From Chara braunii (lineage: Eukaryota; Streptophyta; Charophyceae; Charales; Characeae), in assembly GCA_003427395.1 (NCBI GenBank), contig BFEA01000072.1, positions 3,029,979-3,093,978 on the forward strand: a DNA stretch of 64,000 nucleotides, written 5' to 3'. Each line of letters opens with the position of its first letter. The first letter of the stretch is position 1. Of the stretch, positions 33,901 through 45,645 are shown one piece after another. Position numbers and translations under genes: made by a program. The notes below the pieces were generated by a model. It was not told the origin of the DNA. It did not search any database and saw only the letters and a program-made list of their open reading frames with translations.

Positions 33901-34329
33901 TGCTGCACCGAATGGCATGGTGTAGAGAGCTGCCACAGGCTATGCTTTGCCGACGGTACTCGAGTCCTCTCCGTACCATACGAGATAGCACTTACCATAC
34001 GGCTCTCTATTCTACTAACTCGTACTGCCGGGGACGCTGGACCCGCTTTCCAGCAGGTGATGCTCCCCACCAATAGATGGAGCCTCTCCCCAGGTGCTAG
34101 TGGTGTCTGCTTTTATCAGCACCACTGACACTGGTGGAGGAGTGTTAAAAAAAAAAAAAGTCTTTGAGTGAGTGAGTTGAGTGACAGGACGACGTGAATA
34201 AAAGAAAACGCAAGAGTGCCCATAAGACGCATGCCGACTGCAATTGTATAAGCATTTCCGTCTTCCAACCGCTTTCTACAAATTGGACATGACATGCGAG
34301 GGTGCCATACATGAGTGCAATGTTGAGTG

Positions 34330-34710
34330 TTATCATATGTATGAAAAGAGGACTTGCATGTGCTATGCCTATTTGATCCTCACGACGCAAAGCAAGTGCA
34401 TCAGATACTAGCCGAATCTCAGGTGGGTCGTCACCGAGCAGCATTGACCAAGCTTCCTCGGTTTCCGCAGTGATTACTCCCTCTCTATGAGCAGGCGCTG
34501 ACGATAAACTGACGAGGGTTGATCCACAGTAAGCCTGTGAAGCTGTTGCAAGATTCGGTTTACAAAGCTCGCATTGGTGGTGACAACTTCACAGCACACT
34601 GTACGTGCTGTAGCTGGTTCATGTGATAGCCACCTAAGGGTGCTGCATCTGTTGTTTGACTGACGAGGATGAAGGGTATCCGACTGCAGTTGCAGCAGGT
34701 GTACGCCCAA
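34330..34710 (-). pseudogene. Unrecognised protein-like frame (minus)
   Basis: The minus frame CCEVVTTNASFVNRILQQLH then VDQPSSVYRQRLLIERE ends at 34474. It resumes one frame over as VITAETEEAWSMLLGDDPPE and IRLVSDALALRREDQIGIA. Amino-acid make-up looks coding, with one frameshift, but I cannot name a family. It could be a retroelement or host fragment, or chance. Confidence 0.25.
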
Positions 34711-34789
34711 CGCTGTGTGTGAGACATGCTAGGAAAGAATCTGTTGTGACCAGAATGATGTGTCTGACTCTTGCCTTTCTTGCACACGT

Positions 34790-36110
34790 CATTCCTACGG
34801 CTCGTACCTAAGTTCTTACATGTGACTGTAGCGAATATGGTGAAGGCATAGTCTTTACCCCATCAGTAATGGTGGAAGGTCGAGCTTCCAAGGGTTCGTT
34901 GGTGATGGGATCGGCGATAGCCCACGAGTTCATACCCATAGTTAATACTTTCGATTACGGCTTCCTAGAAAGTCGGAAACATTGACCACGCATGTCGCGT
35001 TGCTGACATGCCAACAGGAAAGCGGGCTGACGTTCGCAGCTATCTAAGCATGGCGTGTCAAGGCCACGATGGCAAATCCGACAACCGATTTGGGGGTCAA
35101 ACCGTCAAGGGCATTGGTGCAAGACAACGGGTTGCAGTTTTCGCGGCAGAGGCTTGCAATAACCATCCCTTTATAGTCTTTGGAGCAGAGATTATGCTTT
35201 GTGCATATTAACCAAACTGTAACCAATTGGAGACACAATGGCATGGAATAGTCACCATCCTCTGATGTCGGCGGTATTGTTACAGAGCCCTGATGTCAAG
35301 CGACAAAGATGAAAGGAAAAAATCGTTGTTTAACTGCTGGTACACCACTTATTTGTTCATTGACTAAGTTTAGAACGAATTCATAAATCATTTCAACAAA
35401 AAACTGTAAATGATCAGTGTTGATTGATATCATAGTACAGAATGTGAATTGACTCTGTTTTTTGTTCGGACTCTTCACATATAGTCTCTGAGGATCCTAC
35501 ACAGACATATGTTGGTATCCGCAGGCGGTATTGTTGCAGAGCTTTCGTGTCAGCGGTATTGTTACATATATGCTTGAACCTCGTGAGCGCATTGCGGGCG
35601 GACCAGCTAGGGCATTGGAGAAAACACTGGGACAACATATGACAGGGATTGCCTAAACACAGGAATGTGGAGTGAACCATCTGACCGAACCGATATGCAT
35701 CAAACACAGTGAATGTCCAAGCCGCAGCCTTTTTTTTTTTTTTTTTTTTTAACTTACGACATTGTTCAGAACATGTCTAAGACAACAACTTACCTTATCC
35801 CAGGGGGCTCGACTCTTGCGAGAGCCGACGAAGGCCGCCGTAGAGTTGGAAACACAAATAGGAACACACAGCGTGGTATAGACAATTTAGAGTTAAGTTT
35901 CATAAAAGGATGAATAAGCTTTTAGACAATTTAGAGTTAGGTTTCCTAAAAGGATACATAAGCTCAAATTAGTTACACCCAATTCGACTTCGAAAACTTC
36001 CACTACTCCACAGGCCGTTGTGAAATCACCGCCAACGCGGCCTGTGTTTTAATTTTTAAATATGATTTTCTTTGTTAACAGGAGAATCATACTGATCAGG
36101 TAAAACAAAG
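34790..36110. other. Unassigned stretch
   Basis: Short frames only. A motif GGCGGTATTGTTACAGAGC recurs at about 35268 and 35523 in slightly changed form. A poly-T tract lies at about 35729-35750. Confidence 0.4.
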
Positions 36111-36114
36111 ACCC

Positions 36115-36640
36115 TTAATACAGGCGATCCTTTAAGTGCAACAAAGTTGCCTCTACCAAGAAATTTTGGGATTGTCCTCGTGCATCAAACACACGAATGC
36201 ATTTGTGTGGTGCAGGCCGCTGATGTAATTCAAATACCAACGCTAACCTAACGATGCCCCGTAATTGTGTGGTGCAAGCAACATGATGCATGTGCATGAC
36301 CTTATTGCCGCGAGGAAGAGACATTGCACATCTTGCTGAGTAATAACTTGTGATAACTTGTGCGCATACCAACATCTGCAGCACATTGTCAGGTTCTGGG
36401 AGGTTTATCAACTGCTACTGTGGCAAACTGCAGCTGTCGCCACTGAAAAGATGCGTAGGCATCCCACGAGGCAGCCTCAGTACGTGCCTGGTACAACATC
36501 TTGAAAGAATCGCTGTAAGGCCTCTGCCGAAAATAAGAGAGAATGACAGCACTTAAAGACCAGTTGCATGCTGATGTCATGGTTGCTATGAACTTAGCAA
36601 GATACTCATGCAGACCGACTTTCAGCGCTTTCATCACATC
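36115..36640 (-). pseudogene. Unrecognised protein-like frame (minus)
   Basis: Two minus frames in sequence: QRPYSDSFKMLYQARTEAAS with WDAYASFQWRQLQFATVAV, then PEPDNVLQMLVCAQVITSYY, MHHVACTTQLRGIVRLALVF and SQNFLVEATLLHLKDRLY, ending in TAA at 36115. It lies directly downstream of the zinc-knuckle ORF on the same strand and may belong to the same decayed element. No family recognised. Confidence 0.3.
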
Positions 36641-36679
36641 GGTACTTGCTTGGAGCCTTCAAAGACGAAAGCCTACAAA

Positions 36680-38465
36680 TGTATCTTGTTTAGCTGGAAC
36701 TCCAGCTCACAGACCTGCTCCAAGTCTGCGACTGCTTTCTCCAGCTGCACCCTGTCTTCTTCTCTCTCCAACTCTTCCTCTTCCCCCGGGGCTATCCTCT
36801 CGGGCACCTCTGGTGATGATTGCTACTGCTTAACATCCATCTGGCTTCCTTGGTCTGTTTTCTTGGATACACCTTGTCCTTCCTTGGCCTTCTTGGGCAT
36901 AGCCGACATATCCTTCATCCCATCGCGCCCCTCTCTTCCTTCTCTTTGCCTTCTCCGTCCCCATGAGGCTGTAGAATGCTTTTTCTGCCAGTTCACCAAT
37001 CTTGGCTAATTCCTCTATCATCTGTAGTTTGCAAGACGGCCTTCACTAGGTATCCCACTGCCTTCTCTTCCTTTCTTTTCACTCCTGTTTGTCTCCACCT
37101 GCTATTGCAGGGGGGATAGATCTCTGGTTTGACCGTGGGGTTGCCGGGCAATGTCCGAACCCAACGGGGGGTTTGAAGATTGCCATAAAAAATCCACCCC
37201 CCCCTGTATAGGGAGGTCAACATACCATATTCCGGCCTTGCCCTGGTACTCTACTAGCTACGACTGGCTGACCGCTTTGCCTCCATCCTGCTGCATGGTT
37301 CGCTTGGCAGCTGGGGTCGTTCCTCAAGTACCCCCTTCCTCTGCAGCGAAAACACGCCGGATTGGTCGTGGTTGAGATGAGCACCATAGCGCATTCCCAG
37401 TTTTTACGGAAAAGCCGCACATCCGAGGAGGAGGGTGGCTCTCCCGAAGGTACACCAAGGATGCGGGAATCGTGGTTTGGTGCGAGGAAGTCAGGCCTGC
37501 CTCCAGCCAGGCTGTCAGGAATTCAGACTCCAGCCATTTTTGGATCATGCTGTGTGAACCCATCTGATTGATTGTCGAACTACACCCAGAAGTGGCCACA
37601 CACCATATTCTGGCAATGTCGTGTCGCCCCCGCTGCAGAGCTCTACGCGGCTTCCACAGGCGAATAGTGACCACCGATCCCTTGCAGCTCAGGGAGTCCA
37701 CTAATCACCGATCCCTTCCAGCTCAGGGAGTCATGTGATTTCAAGTGTCAGGCGTGGCTTTCCTCAACACACAGGATCATCACCCTGTTCCTTCCTTGCT
37801 CCTGGATGGAGATATCGGGCTCCGTCCGCAGTATGCTTTGGAGAGCTTTCAACCTATCCAGCACCCATGCCCGCTTGTCATCAAGTAACAGCTTCTTGCT
37901 CTTATGTGAGAAGTTGAACAGAGCTGTGTGCTTCTCGTAGAGTGCGTTAAGCCCCTCCGGATCGTCTTCTGGGTATTCCCAAACGTCCAGTGGCACCTGT
38001 GTTTCGTCTCCCTCGCCCGTATGCAGCTTTTCTTTGACGACTCTCAATTCCAACTTGATGCGAGCTCTTTTGACCAAAAAGTCCAGTGCTCTCTGCCCTA
38101 GCTTGTGACGGGGTTGGTTCTGGTGAGTCCCCTGCGACCTGGTTCCTGCTTGCTGTGGTTGGCCGATGTTTGCCCCGCTACTGGGTTGGCCGCCGCTCGA
38201 ATCCAGGTCTGGTTCTGGTGAGTCCCCTGTGACCAGGTTCCTGCTTGCTGTGCTTGGCCGATGTTTGCCCCACTCCTGGGTTGGCCGCCGCTCGGATCCA
38301 GGTCTGGTTCTGGCGAGTCCCCTGTGACCAGGTTCCTGCTTGCTGTGCTTGGACGATGTTTGCCTCACTCCTGGGTTGGCCGCCGCTTGCTCGATGCTTA
38401 CTTAGCGCCCCGGCGTATGATGCATCCAGATCCATGTTTGACCCCTCCATGGCTGCCGCAGCCAT
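36680..38465 (-). pseudogene. Decayed retroelement ORF1/gag-like gene with zinc knuckle (minus)
   Basis: Read on the minus strand: MEGSNMDLDASYAGALSKHR start (about 38450), a 95-bp repeat array, a charged middle part (RARIKLELRVVKEKLHTGEG, PLDVWEYPEDDPEGLNALYE, KRAWVLDRLKALQSILRTEP), WKGSVVTIRLWKPRRALQ, then CFRCRGRGYLRNDPSC at about 37350. The last resembles a CCHC knuckle with Y at the usual His position. Further on are MIEELAKIGELAEKAF and an acidic coiled coil (EEEELEREEDRVQLEKAVAD). Frames change at least three times. Architecture (N-term, knuckle, coiled coil) suggests a gag or LINE ORF1; which of the two is open. Confidence 0.5.
38110..38395 (-). repeat. 95-bp tandem repeat, 3 units, inside the minus-strand ORF
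   Basis: GGTTCTGGTGAGTCCCCTG starts at 38116, 38211 and 38306 (plus strand). 95 is not a multiple of three, so each unit is read in a different frame on the minus strand, and all three frames are open. Confidence 0.9.
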
Positions 38466-38789
38466 GGTTTATGTCTGATGTGTTTTCTGGGGATAGGTCC
38501 AGTGCTCGCGCCAGCAGGTTATTCCGAATGGCTATGACAGGTTCTCGTGCCCTTCCTCAGTAGCCATAACAAAGGCGATGGCTGACTGTTCCCAGCGGCT
38601 TCTGCGAGTTGTCCTGGTCTAACGATGTCAATGGCGTGTCTCAAAGTCCTGCTCGACAGGAAGTGAAAATGGGATGCAGTTTGCGGAATTCTTGCCCTCG
38701 GTGTACCATGCACCCACCTCGAGCATGACAAAAATACGTCGTCCTTTAGCAACATTGGCATGCTTCAGCGACGGTTATGACAATAGCAT

Positions 38790-39400
38790 GTAATGGAACT
38801 TTGCTGGCGCACTGTGCAACTTCAGCTACGGTCCTGGCACGTTGCGTGGTTTCGACAGCAGCAGTGTGGTGTGCGGTTGTTATGTGACTTTGGTAGTGTG
38901 GTGTGCAACTTCGGCTGTGGCACTGACACGTTGTGTGACTTTGGTGGTGGTGGTATGGTGTGCGCTGATGTGCTGGCAAATAGTCCGTGGCAACGTGATA
39001 TTGGGTGTTGGCAGCTACGGGTTATTGCTGATGGCATGCTGTCAAATACCCCTGGCGACGCGATGTGCAGCTTCAACGACGGACTTGATTGGAGCCCCAA
39101 GTAGTTCTGATGGCGGCGCGATGCACTATTCGATAACAGCTCTGGCAAGATGCCCCTGGCAAATTTGGCGATGATGGTGGTGGGATGTGATGGTGGTGAC
39201 GAATCACCCCTGGGAAGTTTGACACCAGTTGCGGGGAGTCGTTGGATGGTGGTGACAAACCACCCTTAGGAAGTTCAACAACAGTTGCGGGGGAGTCGTT
39301 GGTCTTCCCGACCCACCACAGTCGGCTGGGGCTGTAATGGCGGGGCAGGATTCCCCCGCGAGGGTGCCGGTCATCCTGCTCACCCAAGGTCGTCAATGGC
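38790..39400. other. GT/GGT-rich unassigned stretch
   Basis: Imperfect repeats of GTGTGGTGTGCAACTTCGGC (38860-38960) and of a GGTGGTGACAAACCACCCTT block (about 39195 and 39250). No gene supported. Confidence 0.5.
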
Positions 39401-39995
39401 AAACATCAGCGTGGACCGTAGCGGTGGTCCACGCTGATGGTCATCTGGCGCTGTCGTGCTCCTCGGGCCAGTCAGTGCACTGTTCGGACAACTCATGCCA
39501 TTAACGGAGGCCTCAATTTTCAGACTTCTCATGCCATTTATAACAAAACCCAAAGGTCGTTTTAACCAAACTTGCCACCGATTCATAGAGTGGAGATCAT
39601 GCTGACTACTTGGAAAAAAAAAAAAAAAAAAAAAAAACTAGGGAAACCTATTAAACAGCAAGGCAAAAGTGCACTTTCCAGGACATTACGCCAACATTCC
39701 AATTTCAGCAATCAAGAGAAATTTCAGAAATCTCAGCAAAGGGAATTCCAATGCCCCAAATGATACCAAATTTGGCACACGGCAACCTTAAACCAGAACA
39801 AAAACAGGCAAAAAATAAAAACTTGAAAACATAAAATTTGCCCCCAAACCCTAATTTCAGTTTGCAGCCTGTTACTCGGGAGCTGAAAGTGGGGGTCCCC
39901 GTTAACAACTTGTGGGACCGTGGTGATGGTCCACGCTGATGGTCGTCTGGCGATGTCGTGCTCCTCAGGCCAGTCAGTGCGCTGTTCGGACGCGC
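39400..39995. repeat. ~85-bp direct repeat flanking an A-rich insert
   Basis: A block containing GGTCCACGCTGATGGTCATC and CCAGTCAGTGCACTGTTCGG at 39400-39490 recurs at 39905-39995. Between them is ~410 bp beginning near a 24-base A run. It could be a local duplication or an insertion with long flanking repeats. Confidence 0.6.
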
Positions 39996-40139
39996 TCACC
40001 ACCAGTTCGGTGCGTACCCCTTTTTTTACTTTCTTTCTCCTGGAGAAGCAGACCATGCTGAGAACCGGGATCAGTGTCCCTTATGCGTACCCCTTCTATT
40101 TGTTATTGCAGCTCCCTCGTTACTGTTCCTCTCATGAAC

Positions 40140-40690
40140 AAGGCTGGCCACATCATCATGGTTGAGCGCCAGCTACCCACATCCCTGGGTGTCTTACGGC
40201 CCACTTGCACGTTATGAACAGGGGCAGAGTATAACGGGATGGTATACTCCTATTCATGTTTCTTCAGCTTATATTTTGTCGGTTCTCTTAATGAATGCTC
40301 ATTTGCATGCATTTACTAGTAGTACTCGTGAGGAGGGAGGAAGAAAAGGGTAGAGCGTGGAGTTCTACAGGAAGCGAGGGGCGGGGGAGGGAGAAGGGTG
40401 GAGGAGAGGGAAGTCGCGAGGCAAAGAACAGAACAGAAGAAAGAGACAAACTTCACAAGGTAGTTAATACTCACCGCTGGAGCGCTACTCTCAAATAATA
40501 CAATAGGCCAATCAGTGTCCTGGGTCGCAAGAGACATTGAGTGGAGGAGCTGCCATTGCCAATGGTAAGAGGCCACCCCTGCATACTGGCCTGGCGGCTA
40601 TACTCACCAATGGAGCACACTACTCTCGAATAGCACAATAATCCAATCGGTGTTCGGGTTGCAAGAGATCTTGAGTTGAGGAGCTGCAAT
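40140..40690 (+). repeat. Dispersed repeat, copy B, with an internal ~140-bp tandem duplication
   Basis: Same ordered blocks as 33540-33900 (GTTGAGCGCCAGCTACCCAC, TTACGGCCCACTTGC, TATATTTTGTCGGTTCTCTT). Its end segment, containing GGCCAATCAGTGTCCTGGGT and GGAGGAGCTGCCATTGCC, is repeated at about 40625-40695. Confidence 0.65.
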
Positions 40691-40883
40691 TGCCGGCCTG
40701 AACATTTGGGGGTGGGTCGGACACCTGCCCCCGGACATTCGGGGGTTCAGGCCCCATCCAAAAACCATAAGATAAAGCACCACCTAAAGCACCCACCTAT
40801 AAATTTTCGTTATATTCTGTTGAGCAAAAAAAAAAGTGGAAATCCGTAGAAGATAGGGGGGTTAAAAATGTTTGGAACCTCCC

Positions 40884-40888
40884 CACGC

Positions 40889-40928
<40 letters not shown>

Positions 40929-40943
40929 GCGCGCGCACGCGCG
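40884..40943. repeat. (CA)n/(GC)n microsatellite
   Basis: (CA) run passing into CGCGCGCG; a shorter (CA)5-6 follows near 41000. Confidence 0.9.
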
Positions 40944-41274
40944 AGGCAGCGTGTTTGTTTTCTAACTTTTCTACTGATTGATTGAGTGGCTACACACACA
41001 CACACATCGTCCCGGGTTAGCCCAGCCATTCCGCAGGCAACTCACACCCCCCCCCCCAAAAAAAAAAAAAACAATTTGTTTCTTTCCCCCTTAAATATGT
41101 ATATTGGTAGAACTCGACCTCTGCATACCATCTGCCCCCTCCACAAAGGAAAGACTTAAAAAAAAAAAAAAACGAAAAAGTTCACGTTCGGTCAAACGTC
41201 CCAGGGAGGTGGGCCGAGTTTGGCCGTTCGATTTCAGCAATTCAGACAGACCCGAATGCCAGCTGCCCTGTATA

Positions 41275-41980
41275 TATCGTCAAACAGAGCTGCCCGGTAA
41301 ACCGTAGGCAGAGAGGGAGAAGGGAGAAGAGGACAACAAACGAGGGGCTGTGACAAACTGTTTCGTCGGAGTTTCACCGACTCGTCAGGAGGCTGAACCC
41401 TCAACAGTCTGCACAATCCCCTAACTGATTAACTGCCCTCATGTGACGAAAATCAAAGCAGACTATCACTCACCCACACCAGATGGAAAACTCTACAGAC
41501 TGTCGGTTCACACCCCATCACAAGCCAGCAAAACACCCATGAAACAAAGAAAGGTCTGTCACAGCCAAAAAATACACTCCAGACACGCCGCTAGCACTAG
41601 ACATATATTGTCAAACAGAGCTTCCTGGTAAACCGCAGGCCGAGAGGGAGAAGAGGACAACAAACAAGGGGCTGTGACAAACTGTTTCGTCGGAGTTTAT
41701 ATATATAGCTCTGTTTGATGATACATATGTATATAGTCAAACAGAGCTGCCCGGTAGACCGTAGGCAGAGAGGGAGAAGAGGACAACAAACAGGGGCTGT
41801 GACAAACTGTTTCGTCTGAGTTTCTCTGACTCTTCAGGAGGCTGAACCCTACATGTATACATAGTCAAACAGAGCTGCCAGGTAAGCCATAGGCAGAGAG
41901 GGAGAAGAGGACAACAAACGAGGGGCTGCGACAAACTGTTTTGTCAGAATTTCACCGACTCATCAGGAGGCTGAACATTT
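41275..41980. repeat. ~127-bp repeat, 4 copies, containing hairpins
   Basis: CAAACAGAGCTGCCCGGTAA-type starts at 41281, 41612, 41738 and 41866. Each unit continues GGCAGAGAGGGAGAAG, GGACAACAAACGAGGGGCTG, TGACAAACTGTTTCGTCGGA. Spacings are 331, 126 and 128. Between units 2 and 3, AGCTCTGTTTGATGATACAT and its reverse complement form a hairpin (about 41707-41748). Confidence 0.85.
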
Positions 41981-42715
41981 TACATATACATTATAGTGTT
42001 GCCTCGCAGGTTGCTACATCTTTGCAGACATTAATGAAAAACAAATCACTGGATTCTGGACTCTGTGAAGTGTGGACACATCCCCTATTTCCCAGCATTT
42101 CAACTGACTCAATGGAATTGCAAACGCATTTTTTGGGCAGGAACACCAGGGACAAAGCACAGCCCCAAAGCCTCTATCATCTCCAAGGGAGCAAGATATA
42201 TTGTGAAGGAGTATAAAGGACAGACATATCAGGCAAGTGACAAGGAAGTAACATAGATGTAACTCGTCTCTGGTGATTGCACCTACCTCTTTCACAACAC
42301 CATGGTCATAGAAAGTGAGGTATAATGAAGAAAGAATAGCAAGATTCCATGGACGATTGTCAGCCGATGCATCATTTCATTATGCGATCGGCATACAAAT
42401 GACAGCACATCCCCGACCACCTGTCTCAGATCTGTGAGGCCAGAGGATGGGCTTGATGAGCATGCTCACCGTTCCCACAAGAGCGATCCCCCCGGATCAC
42501 CCCCCCTCCATTTCCTACATCGATGCAGTACAACCCTGAAACTTGAATGTGCAATTACACCACCTCGTTGAGGCATTTTCTCTACTCTCTTGAGAGGGAG
42601 GAGGGGCAGGGGCAAGCTACAGATACAGAAAGTGGCAACGTTGTACAAAGCTGAAGTAGAGAAGTCGAGCCTCGCATACCCCTATATGGCCTGACAGGCC
42701 AAACAGGCCATGAAA
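41981..42715. other. Sequence downstream of ATPQ (includes its 3' UTR)
   Basis: The ATPQ 3' untranslated region must run into this stretch on the minus strand; I see no clear AATAAA in the first 100 bases. Plus-strand frames at 42065-42256 show no recognised domain. Confidence 0.4.
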
Positions 42716-42817
42716 TCACATACTCCAGTCATTTGCTGCAATTTCGTCGTCAATCTTCTTCTTGACGTCCGGGTTTTTGGCGAAGTACTCGTCCACTGTC
42801 ATTGTCCTCAACGATTC
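42716..42817 (-). CDS. ATPQ: ATP synthase subunit d, mitochondrial - last exon
   Basis: Encodes the C-terminal 33 residues of the plant-type mitochondrial F1Fo ATP synthase subunit d, a peripheral-stalk protein that helps hold F1 against rotation. The exon follows an acceptor (TTCTGTTCAG) and reads ESLRTMTVDEYFAKNPDVKK, KIDDEIAANDWSM, stop TGA. Plant subunit d proteins end with the same 'TMTADEYF ... PELKKKFDDEI ... W' pattern; animal subunit d ends differently, so this supports a green-lineage host. It joins the exon at 46363-46449 in phase 0 across a 3545-bp intron. No stop or frame error is seen in any exon. Confidence 0.87.
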   Translation of the reverse strand, partial: ESLRTMTVDEYFAKNPDVKKKIDDEIAANDWSM

Positions 42818-44224
42818 CTGAACAGAAGTCATAAAGGTCACACACAACAAATTATTATGAGTGGGCTCGCAATTTAGAACGAAATACATTTTTCCATAAT
42901 CTAGGCTACCAGCCGAGCCGCCCAGGTCACCTTGTTTGCCCGGACAACCCAGCCGTGCAACAGCCAAAGAAGGTCCCAGCCAAAAAAAAAANAAAAAAAA
43001 AAAAAAAGAAACTGTGTTATGCAGGAAAAATAAACTGAACAACTTTTGCCTCAAGGTCGCATCAAGATTCTTTACCAGATTTAAAATACAAAATAAAACT
43101 TCACAATTTTATTTTATTTTTAATTGTTTTTTTTTTTTTGGCCCAGCCCGGCAAGTGGTCCCTGGTAGCCTCAATTTTTATTACAAACAAACATGATCTC
43201 ACCACGGCCTCCACCTGCACAGATGAATGAGATGATCTGGTGACGCCTGGAGGCGGCCGGCCCACTGCTTACAGAAAAAAAATGACAACGAAAAACTTCT
43301 GCGCAGATGGACTCGATGATAAATACACCCTCTGACTTCAAAGTTCAACCCCTGAAAAAACACACGGCTGTTGCGCTACTGAAGTGTAGGCCGCGTTGGA
43401 GTTCCGCTCATGTTTGAAAAGCATGCACATACAATACTAGGACACCCGCCTTCAAGTTGCAAAAGGCGCTTTCAAATCTGCAACACCCATCAACACGGTG
43501 CTACCGGACCTCTCTTTGTTTCAGGTGTATGCACTGGTGAAAAGTAGAGATACAGCGCGGGCTGGTCCTGCAATGCAGGCGACCGCTACTTCTGCGATGC
43601 CTGTTTTGTTTTGATTTTCACTCTGTCTTCACCCCGCCGCCCCCGCCGCCCTATGGGCGGCTGTGACTGCCAGGAGGGGTCTCACTTCAGCACTCACCCA
43701 CCACATGCACAAAAGACAAAAAGCATGGTGCTGCGTCTTCCTTTTTCTTTTGTGCGGAACATTCCTTTTTTTTTCTTTTCTTTTTTTTTTGACGATGGCA
43801 CGCTATTGATACTGAACACCTTCCAACGATGAGTAGTAGCCTGTGTTTGTTGTAGAGATCATTGCCGCAGGGAAAGAGAGAAGCTGATCAACGAAATGTC
43901 ATAACAGGCCCGTCATGCCCTTTGTCACAGAGAGTTCACGACAGACATAAGACGACACTGACTCACGCGGAACGCCACACAGATCGACCGCAAAACACGT
44001 ACCCAAGAGAGTGCATCTTTACAAACGTCCTTTCACAGAGGGAGGATTTTAACAAGAGTCTCGCACAACCCCTTTATACCACAAAGGGCTGTAATACATC
44101 GCGGGAAAGGCGAAACGACAAAAGAAATGAAGTCGCCATTTATCTCTTTCCATCTTCAGAAATGGAGTTAAAACAACGCTTTCAGCATTTCACCACCTCC
44201 TTCAGAAGTGGAATTACTCCATTT

Positions 44225-45645
44225 ATGTGTGGCATCCTTGCGCAGGGTTAATCTTCTCTGTATCATTTCATTTTTCTTTTTTTAAGGGTAATTCAGTACT
44301 AATTCCTTTTAACCCAACCAATGCAATCACCTGTCAAATCTGACAGGGAAGCCTTTCAGGCCTTTTTTCATTATCATTACAGTATTACAGGGAACCCTGC
44401 ACCATTGCAATTTGACCGGATGTCCCAAAGGACACATCTTTTTTGTTTTCTTGGGACCATTTCTGGATTCCTGGGTGTCATCCTTGCGCAGGGCCAGTAG
44501 GGCTAAATCGTCTCTGCATCATTCCACATACTAGCAGAAGATTCATTCTCGTTTTGAACAGTTGGACAGCAGTGCAGCAAGGCCCCAGTTCATTGTAGGT
44601 ACCTAGCTCACCACTCACCACATGCACAAAAGACAAATCAATAATTATGCCACCGTACCTTTCTTTTCTTCTTTTTTCCAGTTTTTTTTAACTCGTTTTT
44701 TTTTCCCCACAAAAAATGACATGTTTATTAACTTATAGAAAATTGAGGCCGGGGACGTCACAATTCCACCCGGGGTTATCTTGGCAGCATTAGACAGTTT
44801 CGTTTTCTCTCTTGACCACGCACAGTAGGAGATTGAGCCTTTAGCTACATTGACACTCCTGCTTCCTGTGTGCCCCCCCTACTCTCTCTTGACCACGCAC
44901 AGTAGGACCGAGCCTTTGGCTGCATTGACACTCCTGCTTCCTGTGTGCCCCCCCTACTCTCTCTTGACCACGCACAGTAGGACCGAGCCTTTGGCTACAT
45001 TGACACTCCTGCTTCCTGTGTGCCCCCCCTACTCCTCTCAGCTAATCGATCTGTCGGCTGTCCTTGACGCTCTAGTGTAAGTGAGGCTGTGTCTCCGGTT
45101 TCTAGTCTACTTGGCTCAACGCAATGTGTCTGTTTCTCCTTCTCGAGTCTTCGTTGGCAAAACCCTAAATGGTCTAAGCCCTGACCGCAAATCCACTTCT
45201 ACCTTGGTACCGTGCATCTCAGTAGGGGCTTAGGCTAATGCTAGACTCTTGTGTAGGGGCTGGTCCCAGGGCGGTTTCCATGGGTCCGTCAGCGAGTTTC
45301 CATACTAGCTTTGGTCTAAGTCCTTCTATGAAGCCCACTCTATCCTTGGAAAATTTGTCTAAGATATCTTGTTTCGTGGTGGGGTCATCCTAAATACTCT
45401 CGAGTACCCAGGTCCAGTTGGACTGGTACTCGATCCGTAGATTCTGAGTGACCGTTCCCACCTGTGACACAGATTGCTCGTCGATTGCGTCCTTGCAACA
45501 GGCGCAGTCTGATTTGGGTCATTGCTGCATTGATGTGTGGCATGCTTGTGCAAGGCCATGCTCATCTTTCCTGTACCATAACATGATATAGCATGAGATT
45601 CATTCTCATTTTTCCACTATGAACAGTAGTGCAGCGAGGCCATTC
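44225..45645. repeat. Local dispersed repeats (three copies of a CTTGCGCAGGG word)
   Basis: GTGTGGCATCCTTGCGCAGG at about 44227, GTGTCATCCTTGCGCAGGGC at 44477 and GTGTGGCATGCTTGTGCAAG at 45535, each followed by a CTCTGTATCATT-like word. Two are followed by the AGATTCATTCTCGTTTT / GTGCAGCAAGGCC segment also found at 12011, 61236 and 62345. A separate ~45-bp block (TTGGTACCGTGCATCTCAGT) occurs at about 45181 and 45898. Confidence 0.6.
44806..45035. repeat. 75-bp tandem repeat, 3 units
   Basis: GAGCCTTTRGCTRCATTGAC at 44835, 44910 and 44985, followed by ACTCCTGCTTCCTGTGTGCC and a C run. The unit equals 25 codons, so one plus frame stays open (SLLTTHSRTEPLAALTLLLP). It lies in an intron of the opposite strand; I read the frame as a by-product of the repeat. 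Confidence 0.9.

Noticed and set aside
44850-45080. Leu/Pro-rich repeated peptide of 25 residues per unit
   Set aside because: The 75-bp unit forces an open frame; it is in an ATPQ intron on the other strand, without further support.
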